Assembly (NCBI RefSeq): GCF_921293095.1 | Contig: NC_060254.1 | Location: forward strand, 59,690,069-59,754,068 | Reading direction: 5' to 3' | Source: Ischnura elegans | Taxonomy: Eukaryota; Arthropoda; Insecta; Odonata; Coenagrionidae | Length of the DNA stretch: 64,000 nt | Shown here: piece by piece, positions 10,860 to 20,394 of the stretch | Numbering within the stretch: position 1 is the stretch's first letter | How the letters are laid out: each line of letters opens with the position of its first letter | Notes under the pieces: model-generated | Databases searched by the model: none | What the model was told of the DNA's origin: nothing | The model's input: the letters and a program-made list of their open reading frames with translations, nothing else | Program-made: the position numbers and the translations under genes

Positions 10860-11250
10860 CAGCGGATGCGTTGGACGGTTGGTTAGAGTGGTTCGCCACT
10901 TACGCCAATCCGTCCGTTTTGCCCCGGTTCGATTCCACTCCGCGTAAGAAAATTTTTTTTATCGCATTCAAGTCCTCATTTCATGAAGAAATTTCTAATC
11001 CTTTTCTATACAGTGCATATCGGCATTTGTAACATTTTTTTTTAATTTAGTTGCTCACGCGTAACACTCACAGCCATAACTACACACAAATTACTTACTT
11101 AAGGACACCTATTAATGTGTTTTTTCCATAATGTGATTTCTCGGGACACGTAAAAATAATAAAAAATAGATTTTCACGTGAATCACTCACAGGCAGAAGT
11201 ATTTATGGGTACAGAATAAATTTCAGGCCGTGGCATCTATCAATTATGTG
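10860..11250 (+). repeat. tRNA-derived SINE-like repeat, copy E
   Basis: The only copy on the + strand. TGGTTAGAGTGG (A box) lies near 10881 and GGTTCGATTCC (B box) near 10926, followed by the reverse of the body seen in the other copies. Unlike them it lacks the shared flank outside the tRNA-like end, as an independent SINE insertion should. Confidence 0.7.
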
Positions 11251-11745
11251 TTCTAACAACTCAATGTACGGGGAAAATTGACGATGGTCTAATTCTCTTA
11301 TTGTCTCCACTGTGTCTGTATTATACGTCTAAAATGTTTGAAATAACGAATAAATAATGTATGAAAAAACGAATTTATTTTATTTATAAGTCTCTTTATT
11401 TATACGCTCAGGGTGTCGTTGCCCTCTTCATAATTTATACTGAACCTCTAATTAAAATTCTTTTCCTTAATGAAGTCTTCTCTGCCACACTGAAAACATA
11501 AAGCTTCGAGACCGATAGAAATTAAAATATTTCGCAATTTTTCCATAAGATAGTGAAAAATTCTTGGAGGTTAGTTTTCAAATGGACTCAGCGGGAGGAG
11601 ACGATTTTAATTAGCGTTAAGTGTTTTGAAAGATAAGCAAATCAAAAGTTACGTTGAAGATTCTTGAATCACTAGAGTAAAATTTGTGGACGCATCAGAA
11701 ACTACTTGGTTCATATTTTTTCAGCATTCAGGCACATAAAGCTCG

Positions 11746-12035
11746 TAAGTTCAACAGATTCAGGCTTCAATTGGTGGAAGTTAGACATATTTAAGTAAAT
11801 GAAAGATCGTAGCACTTTTCCACAAGAATGTTTTTTTCCCCCACCCCGCCCCATCCTCAAAGATGTCAAATCCTCTCCTACCCCTACCTCCTACCCCCCT
11901 CCTTTCTCAAGGGTATAAAAGGGATCTTCACATGTGTTCAAGTGTCTTGTACCAGATGATGGCTCAGTGAGCCGAAACGCGTTGTACGCATTAAAAATTC
12001 TTGTGGAAAAGTGCTACGATCTTTCATTTACTTAA
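11746..12035 (+). mobile_element. 290-bp TATA plus hammerhead-like element (copy H3)
   Basis: A clean insertion: the 12-base direct repeat acataaagctcg stands at 11734-11745 and 12036-12047. Inside, about 40 bases at 11791-11830 recur inverted at 11996-12036 (AAGATCGTAGCACTTTTCC). The centre is a C-rich strand, a TATAAAA box (11914-11920) and the hammerhead-like motif at 11953-11986. The first 40 bases, with TTCAGGCTTCAA and TGGAAGTTA, resemble the reverse complement of the end of copy H4, so H3 and H4 belong to one family. No coding capacity. Confidence 0.7.
11953..11986 (+). other. Hammerhead-like motif in H3
   Basis: CAGATGA, a GGCTC/GAGCC hairpin, GAAAC, GCGTT and GTA. This fits the order core, stem II, GAAA, minimal stem III and cleavage site, but position U4 of the core is A. 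It begins about 33 bases after the TATA box. Confidence 0.5.
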
Positions 12036-12294
12036 ACATAAAGCTCGGTTACGCATCATAGAGTTATCAGAAACGAAACAAGGATATCGTTTTTGGGGAA
12101 AAATGCTATATATATAAAACGAAGAACAATATTTTCATACTTTACCACCCATTCCCATATCAATTTAGCGTTCCTTTGAATCAAGGCGGTGAATTGGTTA
12201 TCGTTTTTCAACTATCAACATGACGATATTTACCAATGAATGACTCAATGAACGGTTCAGTTGAAGATTCAAAAGCTCTCCACCTTGGGTTGTT

Positions 12295-12780
12295 TTAGGA
12301 AAGTGTCGCTGTCCTCTTCATAATTTATATTTCACCTTGGAATATAATGCTCTTCCTTAATAAAGTCTTCCCTGTCACACTGTAAACATAGCACCAAAAG
12401 GCCGATTGAAAAAGTTTAGAGCAATTATTACATGGCATGGAGTTCATCCTTTAAGGAGACTGGAAATAGGATCAGTTTTGAAAATGGATCTCTAAGGGAA
12501 GATACAATGCTAATTAACTTGAATTGTTAGAAGGACAAATAACATTAAGGCTACATTTAAGATGTTGAATCAATGGTTTAACACTTTGTACATCGTACCA
12601 CAAAAAATTGCTTTATTTTTTCTCATTTCAGGTACAGATTGCACGATTACTATGTTCTGAACATATTACTGAGAAAAGAAACAAGTATATCGTACTTGGG
12701 GAAAAAATATTTTCATACATATAAAATGAAGAACAATTTTTTCATGTTTTATGACCCTACCCCGCTTGTTACAGCCTTGG
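12295..12780. repeat. Dispersed repeat R2, copy 2, with an inverted part at 12870-13060
   Basis: Direct copy of 11403-12170, without the H3 insertion. The stretch at 12870-13060 is an inverted, diverged copy of about 12370-12540: TTAGAAGGACAA and GCAATTATTACA type blocks occur there as reverse complements. Confidence 0.5.
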
Positions 12781-13060
12781 TGCAATGTAAGAAACAACTA
12801 ATCAATTGGTGATAGCAAGAATATTCAATATACGCTATCGAGGAGCATACAATCTGCCAAAATAATATACAATCCGACTGTTATACTACTTGTCCTTCTA
12901 ACACATTACATTAATTAACGTCAACTGCTCCCCCTAATGTACTTTTGAAAAGTACCATTTTCTTGATTACTCAAGGGCATGTGATCTATGTTATTGTAAT
13001 AACTGCTCTATGGCTAATTTCTCCGGCCATGTAGACCTATCTTTTCAGTGTGATACAGAA

Positions 13061-13515
13061 GCTATCTTTTTGGAAGTGCATTATATTTAAAGTAAAAATG
13101 ATAGTCTTAAAAGGACCACTACGTTTTTTAGGAGCGGATATGTAAAGGCATTCGTTTTTTACACGGAAATTTAAGGATAATACAAAAGAGAACAATAATT
13201 TGGTCAGGAAAAAGATCATAATTTATGATAGTTCTGTTGAGCGGCATTATTTGAAATAAGGAATTGTAAACAAAAAATCATTAAAAATGCATTGATTCTC
13301 ATTAAACCACTGACGACTCTAACTTTCATATAGCATTAGATTAGTTTTGGAAATTCAATAAGGGACATAAGACTACGGCCTATAACATTCCCCTAAGGTA
13401 GAGCCGAATATTAACGTGTGTAATACATTTTTGCTCACACAGACAACTTGAAAAACTCAAATACCTTCCCTACTTTTCGGACTGGACAGAGTGGAAAAAC
13501 ACCAACTATCACCCA
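13061..13515. other. No recognisable feature
   Basis: AT-rich spacer. Confidence 0.35.
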
Positions 13516-13519
13516 AAGT

Positions 13520-13706
13520 CAAGAGAGTTTATTTATTTATTTCCAACTTCCATGTAAACAGCACAATAATGCCATTACAACGGAAGATTAACAAAGCACA
13601 ACACAAACATCCATGCCCTGTGTAGGTACCACCTACCCAGGCGGGATTCGAACCCACGACCTTCGGTTAGGCAGGCGAGGACTTTACCCCACCGCCACCT
13701 GAGGAG
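13520..13706 (-). repeat. tRNA-derived SINE, family S2, copy 1
   Basis: On the minus strand: GGTGGCGGTGGGG start, then a perfect B box GGTTCGAATCC, and a tail ending in repeated AAATA. The same arrangement occurs at 26890-27092, so this is a SINE and not a single tRNA gene. Confidence 0.7.
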
Positions 13707-13827
13707 AAGTTATAGCCTTTCCTACATTTATTTTACTATATGTACTCATCATCGCACTGCTTTCAATATTGACAACGGCAATTCACATACCTACTACGGC
13801 CATCAATATCGATTGCGATCATAAAAA

Positions 13828-14358
13828 GTAGAGATGGACGGATCCAGGATTTTTTTCGGATCCGGATTCGGATCGGATCCTTGATTTTCGGAGTCGAATC
13901 TTTCGGATCGGATATTTTCGGATCCAAATGCATTTTCAAATTCCTGCAATTGAACGAAGTAATTATTCAAGTTTATTCTGGGTACGTACAATCGAAGGAA
14001 TGCTTTTTGAATTTTCATATACATTTTAATATTTTTATAGGCTTTCAAGTTGTTTTCTTAAACATCTTTACATGCTCAGGACCTAAACTGTTACTCCTGG
14101 GTTTGGAAATGAAAATAGGAAAAATCTTCGGATAAACCACTGACCAGCGGCGTAGGACAAGAATCGCATGCGAAGGCGCATTCGAAGAGAGAATCGGAAC
14201 TCTTTCCACCCTTATGGGGAGTCGCATTCACTGAAGCTATTATTTAAAATTTTGGATCCAGATCCAATGTCTTCCGCGACTTTGGATCCGGTGTATCCGA
14301 TGAAGGGCAATATCTGCAGATATTTGCATCCGAGGAATCCGATCTGACCATCTCTAAT
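13828..14358. mobile_element. hAT-like MITE with repeated GGATCCG motifs
   Basis: The ends are inverted: AGAGATGGACGGATC at 13832 and GATCTGACCATCTCT at about 14341. Both ends are rich in GGATCCG/CGGATCGGATC repeats. The TAGAGATGG terminus is common among arthropod hAT-type MITEs. No transposase. Confidence 0.55.
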
Positions 14359-14439
14359 AAAAAGTACTTAAAAAGATACTCTTGGTTTTGGAAGAGAGTT
14401 AAAAATGAAACACCAACACGAGAGGAAAAAAACGAGAAA

Positions 14440-14550
14440 AAATATTCCACACCCGCCGAAGAGAATCGAACCCGGAGCACAACAAACGAAACAGCGTTAG
14501 CACCGAGACACTCTGACTACCAGACACACACAGTCACCGAGACACTCCGT
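14440..14550 (-). repeat. tRNA-like sequence, probably a SINE fragment
   Basis: The minus strand holds a B-box match CGGGTTCGATTCT and an upstream AGTCAGAGTGTCTCGGTG region. A short related piece follows (CACCGAGACACTC is repeated near 14500 and 14536). No cloverleaf that would support a functional tRNA. Confidence 0.45.
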
Positions 14551-15539
14551 GTCAATGTGTACCAAGCATGGGTGAAAATAATAATTATACACTAATTATG
14601 TCCAAAGCATATTTGTGTTTACATAGAAAAGAAACTTTCCGCAGACCATTACGAGAGTATTATTCTTCATTATCGATATTCACATATGATTGACCATGTT
14701 TAGCTATAATTACACAAAAATTAGAAAACTTTATCCGCACAAAACGGATTGCGTGGACCACGAGTCCGGCCACGAAAGATATCGTGTTGAAGATTATTTT
14801 CCTTTCATATCTAAGTCTCCTCATTGTTAACTTCAATATCCGTTTTGCAGGAATGTAGTTTAAAAAGGAATTTTGATGTTAAAGACCTGCGGATTCTCTT
14901 CAGTACTAACGTCTATTTATCTCTAACAAGAGGCGCATGCGCAAATCGTCTGCTAAGCCTCTCCACGCGCCGTATTCAAACCAGACGTTCTACAGGCGTG
15001 TCTTCCACCTATGGTGATCCTTCAAGGGAATAACTAGATATTTGTTAGGATTATGGGACTTTTAAATGAAGAAAAAAGAATATTTTCAAACAGAAATGAG
15101 GATGCTGGATAACAAAATGTTATTCTTTATTTACGAGTGAAAATAACCGCAGTCGGGCAACTGGTGACTCTTCAAATGAGCCGTTCATTGTGTCATTCAC
15201 TGTCGCAAAGCATCATGTTGATAGTTGAAATTCCCCGCCGTTATTTAAAGGAAAGTTTAATGATTTGGGAATGGGTCAAAAGTCATGAAAATATTGTTCT
15301 TCGCTTTATATTTATGACACTTTTTCCCTCAAAACGATACACTTGTTTCGTTTCTCAGATCTCAATAATTTAAGAACCATATTAACCGTGCAATATGGGC
15401 CTTAATTGAGAAAAATACGAAAAAGTATTTCCTCGCCCGCCCACGATGTTGTACATTAGTGATTCACCAGTTTTCAACCTAACTAAATTTCTTGTCCTTT
15501 AATCATATCACATCAAAACCGTGTCCCAAAAAACCAGGG
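14551..15539. other. No recognisable gene
   Basis: Short open frames only (for example 14824-15033 and 15137-15373, +), none with a known motif. Confidence 0.35.
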
Positions 15540-16275
15540 CAGGAAAAGCAATTCCAAAGCTCTCAAAAAGGATAACTTAACGACGGCCACATCTAAAGAA
15601 AATATCCAATTTCCGCGGGGAGGAATTGAACTGGGGAAAAACAAAGACTGTAACAAAGCTGCAAAGACCTCAGACAACGTACGTAAGAGAAGCAAGCGGC
15701 AGCTCTGAGGAGTACACTCTCTGAACACCCATATTGCACCCATAAATGCCACGTAATGAAATTAATTCGGTATATTTAAGTAAGTCACTTACATATAATT
15801 CTGGTTGTGAGTGAATCGCGCGGACAACTAAATTTTTAATAACGTCGCGGGTGCCGATAAAGCACGGCGTGAAAATGCATTAAAAATATCTAAAATAAAT
15901 AAGTGATTGAATTGATCGAAAAAATGCATCATCGGCGGAGATGAATCGACCCGGGGGGGAAAAACGCTTTATGACCAATGTGTGGAGCAATCGGTCACCC
16001 TACGTAAGAGTATCAAGCGTCGCGTTGAGACAGTTTCCGATCACAGAATGTACCCATTAACCTATTACAACCCAATGTTGCTTTTAAGTAACATCAAACA
16101 TGTACACATTTTCAGCTCTATTCAGGAAATTTTCAAATAACGTGTTCTTTTGTGATGTAAAGTTTAATGACGAAATACGTAGCTGCCAATAAAATTATGA
16201 ACAAGAGGAAAATTTACATATTTTTTAAATGAGAAGTCCTGAAATTTAATTTCTCCCAGAAGCAGCTATGGGTTA
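15540..16275. repeat. Composite of R1-like and SINE-body fragments
   Basis: 15580-15740 matches the SINE-like segment of R1 (compare 3290-3420 and 6870-7020), with CATCTAAAGAAAATATCCAAT. 15740-16060 holds further diverged units of the repeated GTATACTT.TGG / GTGAGTGA body. Confidence 0.5.
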
Positions 16276-16279
16276 TAAG

Positions 16280-16780
16280 GGTTCATGCCGCGCACTTAAA
16301 TGTATTCGGTACCCATGAGTAAGGTATTTCGTGTATATACTTCTGACTGTGGGTGATTTTACGTGAACAAATAAAGTTTAAAAAATTACGGATGCCGAAA
16401 AAGCACCATATAAAAAAACATTGTACGGTATTTTAAAGTAAGTTATTCGTGTGCAATTCTGACTGTGAATGATTAAGGTGAACAAATAAAGGTTAAAAAT
16501 ATGCGTATAAAATAAACATTTTTCGGTATCAGTAAGCAAGTAAATTGTGTATACTTCTGGTTGTCAGTGATTCGCGTGTACAATCAATTTTTTTTTATTG
16601 TTACGGGTGCCGAAAATGCACACAAAGGAAAATTTTTAAAAATTTCTTCACGAAATGAGGATTTGAATGCAATGAAAAAATACGTCTTACACGGAGTGGA
16701 ATCGAACCGGGGCAAAACGAACGGTATGGCGTAAGTGGCGGACCACTCTAACCAACCGTCCGAGGCATGCGGCTATCTAC
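16280..16780 (-). repeat. tRNA-derived SINE-like repeat, copy D (longest)
   Basis: Minus-strand A box at 16743-16754 and B box at 16698-16708. The body holds at least three successive versions of the GTATACTTCTGACTGTGAGTG block spaced about 115 bases apart. The shared flank begins at 16780 and is split by the H4 element. Confidence 0.7.
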
Positions 16781-16860
16781 AACACGACTTCGAAGACATT
16801 ATATTCTCATTGATGGCGCTCATTGCCACATCCTCGTTATCTCCAATGATTACCAGTTTG

Positions 16861-17322
16861 AAATAAGGAAGAATATGGGAAAATGTCCCTTACTCAACGA
16901 CATCCTATTTGAAAGGTTTTCCCCTCTCCTAAAAGTATCTCTAAACTACACTGAAGGACGTAAAAACCCTAACCTCCCACTCAACCCCACACTTACTGAT
17001 AACCCACATCCACCCTAATCCTTACTAATGACCCTTTGCATATAGTCATCAACACTGTCCTCGCAGTGGTTTTCCCATCCCTCACCATAACCGCCACCCA
17101 TTACTCCCCCCACCCTCCTAACACCATCTTCCCCCTCCAACCTCCCCAAGTCCCTTCCTGGTATAAATTTACCCGACTGTTGAAAAATCTTTGTACTCGT
17201 AAATGACCACTTAAGGTCGAAACATGTTGTACCGTGAAAATAAATCAGTAGAAGAAAACGAAGTCGTTTTTTCATTTGTGAACTATAACTTCCACATAGT
17301 TGAGCCTGAAACCATTGAACGT
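16861..17322 (+). mobile_element. 462-bp TATA plus hammerhead-like element (copy H4)
   Basis: The insertion splits the SINE flank exactly: attaccagtttg stands at 16849-16860 and again at 17323-17334, a 12-base target duplication, and the uninterrupted form is seen at 1141-1152. It contains a C-rich strand, TATAAA at 17162-17167 and a hammerhead-like motif at 17199-17231. Its end resembles the reversed start of H3. No coding region. Confidence 0.7.
17199..17231 (+). other. Degenerate hammerhead-like motif in H4
   Basis: TAAATGA, a GACC/GGTC hairpin, then GAAAC, ATGTT and GTA. The TAAATGA variant is the same as in H2, with core position G5 altered, so cleavage is unlikely. Confidence 0.4.
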
Positions 17323-17453
17323 ATTACCAGTTTGCCAGATAGTACCAAAGCAGTAGCGGCGGTAGTCTTAAAGATATTACGCACAGTAACAAAAAAGACG
17401 TCCAGATTCATGCAAAGGCAAAACTTGACCACGGTTAGTGCTTCCTTTAGTAA

Positions 17454-18114
17454 TAGGGTGGTTTCCAATTATTTTATTTTTGCCTAAATCGAAAGGTTAT
17501 TACTCCTGGAGTACGCATTTCACGCTTTTAGATTTTTAAATGACGATATCTATTTTTCGCGATTAAATGAAAAGTGAAAAGTTTCAAGCGCGCGAAAACG
17601 CGGCTAAGTATGAATGCTGGGAAAAGCCCGCGTGACGTCATTATGGTTCCCGGCTCTGCCGTGTGAGGTGACCTTGGGGCGAGGATATGTGCGCCGCTGC
17701 GATGCAGGCTGCTAGCAGGTAGCAGAGTACCCTGGTAGCAGGTAGCGCTTGGCTTAAATAAGGATTATTAATACCCTATCAAATGAAGAAAACTTTCCGA
17801 CCATAGGCAGTTTTAATAGGTGATTATTAAGAGATGTTTCCCTGAGCCTCTCTGCTTCATGCTTGCATTAGTAATCTCAGACGATGTAAAACTCCTATCT
17901 ACTCGTATAGAAACTAGGTCCTTGTGACGTCACGTGGAGTGGCATCGCATGGGCGCCAATGTGGCCTTTTTCAAATGCGGTTAAAATTGACCATTAACAT
18001 TCGTCTGAACTGGGATTTCTAAAACCAAATAATTTGTATATTATGAATACACTAATGGTGGGTAACGAATCGCAATCAATGCCTTTCATTTTCTTTGATG
18101 ATGAAAACTACCCT
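17454..18114 (+). mobile_element. 660-bp DNA transposon with TAGGGTRGTTTYC ends, copy 1
   Basis: The ends are inverted (TAGGGTGGTTTCC; reverse of GAAAACTACCCTA). Two further copies lie in Hdc introns at 28990-29655 and 46308-47123, both reversed. Two CRE-like TGACGTCA sites (about 17633 and 17925) are present here. It was inserted into the SINE flank. No transposase frame. Confidence 0.7.
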
Positions 18115-18172
18115 ATTCATTGATGGCGCTCATTGCCACATCCTCGTTATCTCCAATGATAAGTTGTTTGTT

Positions 18173-18428
18173 AAGGCCTGGTTACACTGTGCATTATCAC
18201 GTACGAGATAACATGCGAATGCATGAATGATTTTGGTGGACCGGAACGGAGCACGTGCGAATGCGTGGCCCAAATTATAACAGATTCCATAGAGTTTAAC
18301 AGGTTCTATTTTATGCTTATGCATTCGGACAAATTGGATGGTTACACGGTGCATCTTCGTGTTCACTCATGCGTTCATACATTCAGACAGACTCGCACCT
18401 GTTAATTTATCGTGTAACCAGGCCTTTA
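18173..18428. mobile_element. MITE, AAGGCCTGGTTACAC ends, copy 1
   Basis: Terminal inverted repeats TTAAGGCCTGGTTACAC and GTGTAACCAGGCCTTTA. It interrupts a copy of the SINE flank (the part before at 18115-18172, the rest from GATAGTA at 18427). Confidence 0.75.
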
Positions 18429-18763
18429 GATAGTAACAACGAAGTAGCGAGCCGGGATGGATGGATCGAAATGTTTCCTTGTCGGAAAAAAGACAAACTT
18501 TGCGAATTTCCCAACAAGATACATGGTTACAAATGCTGCAGCTAGTAAAAAAGTAATCTGGATATATTAACTAATATACATTTTCTGATAACTGATTTTT
18601 TCACGAATAAAGTTAAGGCTTGATCGTGGGACCCTGGCTTCACGCCATGGTTCCTGAGCCGTCGCGACGGCTAGTAAAACTACCCGCTACCCAAGTTCTG
18701 ACTCGGTCTAGCAAAACGAGCAAGGATTATGTTAATTTTAACCATGATTCCGGATGTTCTCTC

Positions 18764-19004
18764 TAAAGGCCTGTTTACACGACACATCAACACGTATGAG
18801 TTAATGTCTAAATGTATGAACGCGAGAATGAATACGAAAATGCACAGTGTAACCACCCAACTTGTGCGAATGATATAGGCAATAGAACCTGTTCTAATTT
18901 GGTTCATGCATTCGCACATGTTCCGTTCCGGTCCACAAAAACCATTCATGAAAACAGACATTAACTCGCACGTGTTAATGCAACGTGTAACCGGGGCTTT
19001 CGAG
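18764..19004. mobile_element. MITE, AAGGCCTGGTTACAC family, copy 2
   Basis: Ends AAAGGCCTGTTTACACG and CGTGTAACCGGGGCTTT. The inside matches the other copies, in part in the reversed direction, so the family itself is close to palindromic. Confidence 0.7.
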
Positions 19005-19599
19005 GGTTTCGACCAGGATCAGTGTGGCAGTGTTAACTACACTTTTTCCTTAGTGTACTTAAAATGTAACACACTTGAGAACCCTCTCTATGGAGTACAG
19101 AGTGATTTGACTCATGACCATCATTATTATCCTCGCATTACTTTATCGCGATGATACATGAAATCGAATTACTATGGTCTTCTTGTAAATTTTTTTCCTC
19201 ATCTCATTATCCATGCACTATTAAGGTAAACTATCAATCAATGCCTTCAACCACTTTGCGTTATGGCTCATTCACTCTTAATCATACGCGAACCTGATTA
19301 AAATACTACCTTTATAATCAACTTGCAAGCCAACTTATGAAAATTTAACTCTCATTTATAAATAGTCCCATATCAAGAATGTGATATCATTATGTAAGTA
19401 TTCTACCGAATAATGTAAGTTTCCATGGAGTACTTGAAAAACATCCTGGGAGCCCCTTCATCCATTAAGCCCTCCCCTCTTCAATTCACAATCAGGCCTA
19501 ATCCCTTTCATTCTATCTAAAAATCCTATTCTCTTCCTTCCTCTCCGTCGGTAACCCAGCATTCTACCCTAACCTCAATTTTCAACATTCCCACTCCGG
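19005..19599. other. No recognisable feature
   Basis: AT-rich spacer with short CT-rich runs near 19450-19560. Confidence 0.35.
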
Positions 19600-19849
19600 T
19601 AGTGGCGTAACTGGGAATATGTTTTGGGGCGGGATGGGGTGGCCACTCCCCTCCCCAGGCATTAGGGGGAAATATATTTTACATCCGGGAAAGTTTTTGA
19701 AAAATTACATGCCTGCAAATACATTTTACATCATTTTGGCATAAAAGATTTAACTTTAAGCAGATGAAGTTTTTAAATGGCAGAACTAGACAATAGTTAA
19801 AATTTTTTTTTACTTCTCTGAGGCTTTGGGTGGGGATCTATCCCCCCAT
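19600..19849. mobile_element. MITE M1 (CAGTGGCGTAACTA ends), copy 1
   Basis: Begins AGTGGCGTAACTGGGAATATG and ends in CCCC runs after TCTGAGGCTTTGGG. The inside (TTACATCATTTTGGCA, AGCAGATGAAGTT) matches copies at 37627-37914, 51549-51837 and 56674-56952. The CAGTGGCG terminus is typical of hAT-type MITEs. The right terminus is worn. Confidence 0.65.
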
Positions 19850-20280
19850 GGGAACGCAACTGCTCTCCGGTAAATACTCGCTGCATCCTACCCCCCCGTA
19901 TCTCATGTAGAATATGCCCCTTTTTCAACCCACCATTTCCATAGATTCGTCGTTCCTCCTCCTCTCCGTCCACTTCACCTTCTCCATTCTTCGCCACACC
20001 CACATCTCGAACGCCTCCAGCCTTCTCCCGTCCTCCTTACTAAGTGCCCATGTTTCCGCACCCTAAAGCTCTACACTCTATATCGGACTGTTCACTAACC
20101 TTTTCTTTAGACTATTACTTAGCGATCCTCTCATAAGCTCCTTCCTGTATAAGAACGCCTCCTTCGCTAACCAAATCCTATATGCAAGTAAAGTAAAATG
20201 AAAGGAATTAGGAATATAGAACTCATTCGCGAGCTCATCTATCGCACCCAACTTTAAATTGCAGATATTCTGCATTACAG
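19850..20280. other. No recognisable feature upstream of the first visible Hdc exon
   Basis: Intronic or upstream sequence ending in the exon acceptor TTCTGCATTACAG. The N-terminal Hdc exon(s) were not recognised here or elsewhere in 1-20280. Confidence 0.4.
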
Positions 20281-20394
20281 GTCACAACATGGCAGAGCCC
20301 GCACATGCACGCATATTTCCCAGCCTTGAATTCGTTTCCATCGCTCCTGGGTGATATGCTGGCCGACGCCATCAACTGTCTGGGATTTACGTGG
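20281..20394 (+). CDS. Hdc: Hdc exon 1 of those visible
   Basis: 38 codons, in phase at both ends, starting [18 protein letters not shown] and ending NCLGFTW. Acceptor TGCATTACAG, donor GTAAGT. Corresponds to the substrate-pocket start of the catalytic domain. It cannot be the first exon of the gene because the family has a conserved N-terminal segment before it. Confidence 0.95.

Larger units (their letters stand above)
11403..12170. repeat. Dispersed repeat R2, copy 1
   Basis: Shares an ordered series of blocks with 12295-12780 (GTGTCG..., CCTCTTCATAATTTATA, TTAATGAAGTCTTC, and ...ATATATAAAACGAAGAACAAT). It is interrupted by the H3 element at 11746-12035. Confidence 0.6.

Noticed and set aside
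13600..13690. Possible functional tRNA gene (B box GGTTCGAATCC)
   Set aside because: A second copy with the same non-tRNA tail at 26890-27092 shows that it is a SINE, and no proper acceptor stem is visible.
17224..17487. Open frame with a match to 1069-1303 on the protein level
   Set aside because: The similarity reflects the SINE flank repeat, not a shared protein; the two frames diverge at the H4 and R1 borders.
1..20280. Search for the Hdc N-terminal exon (EYRxRGKEMVDYI-type block)
   Set aside because: No convincing match was found by eye. It may lie beyond the left edge of the window or be missed; I make no call.
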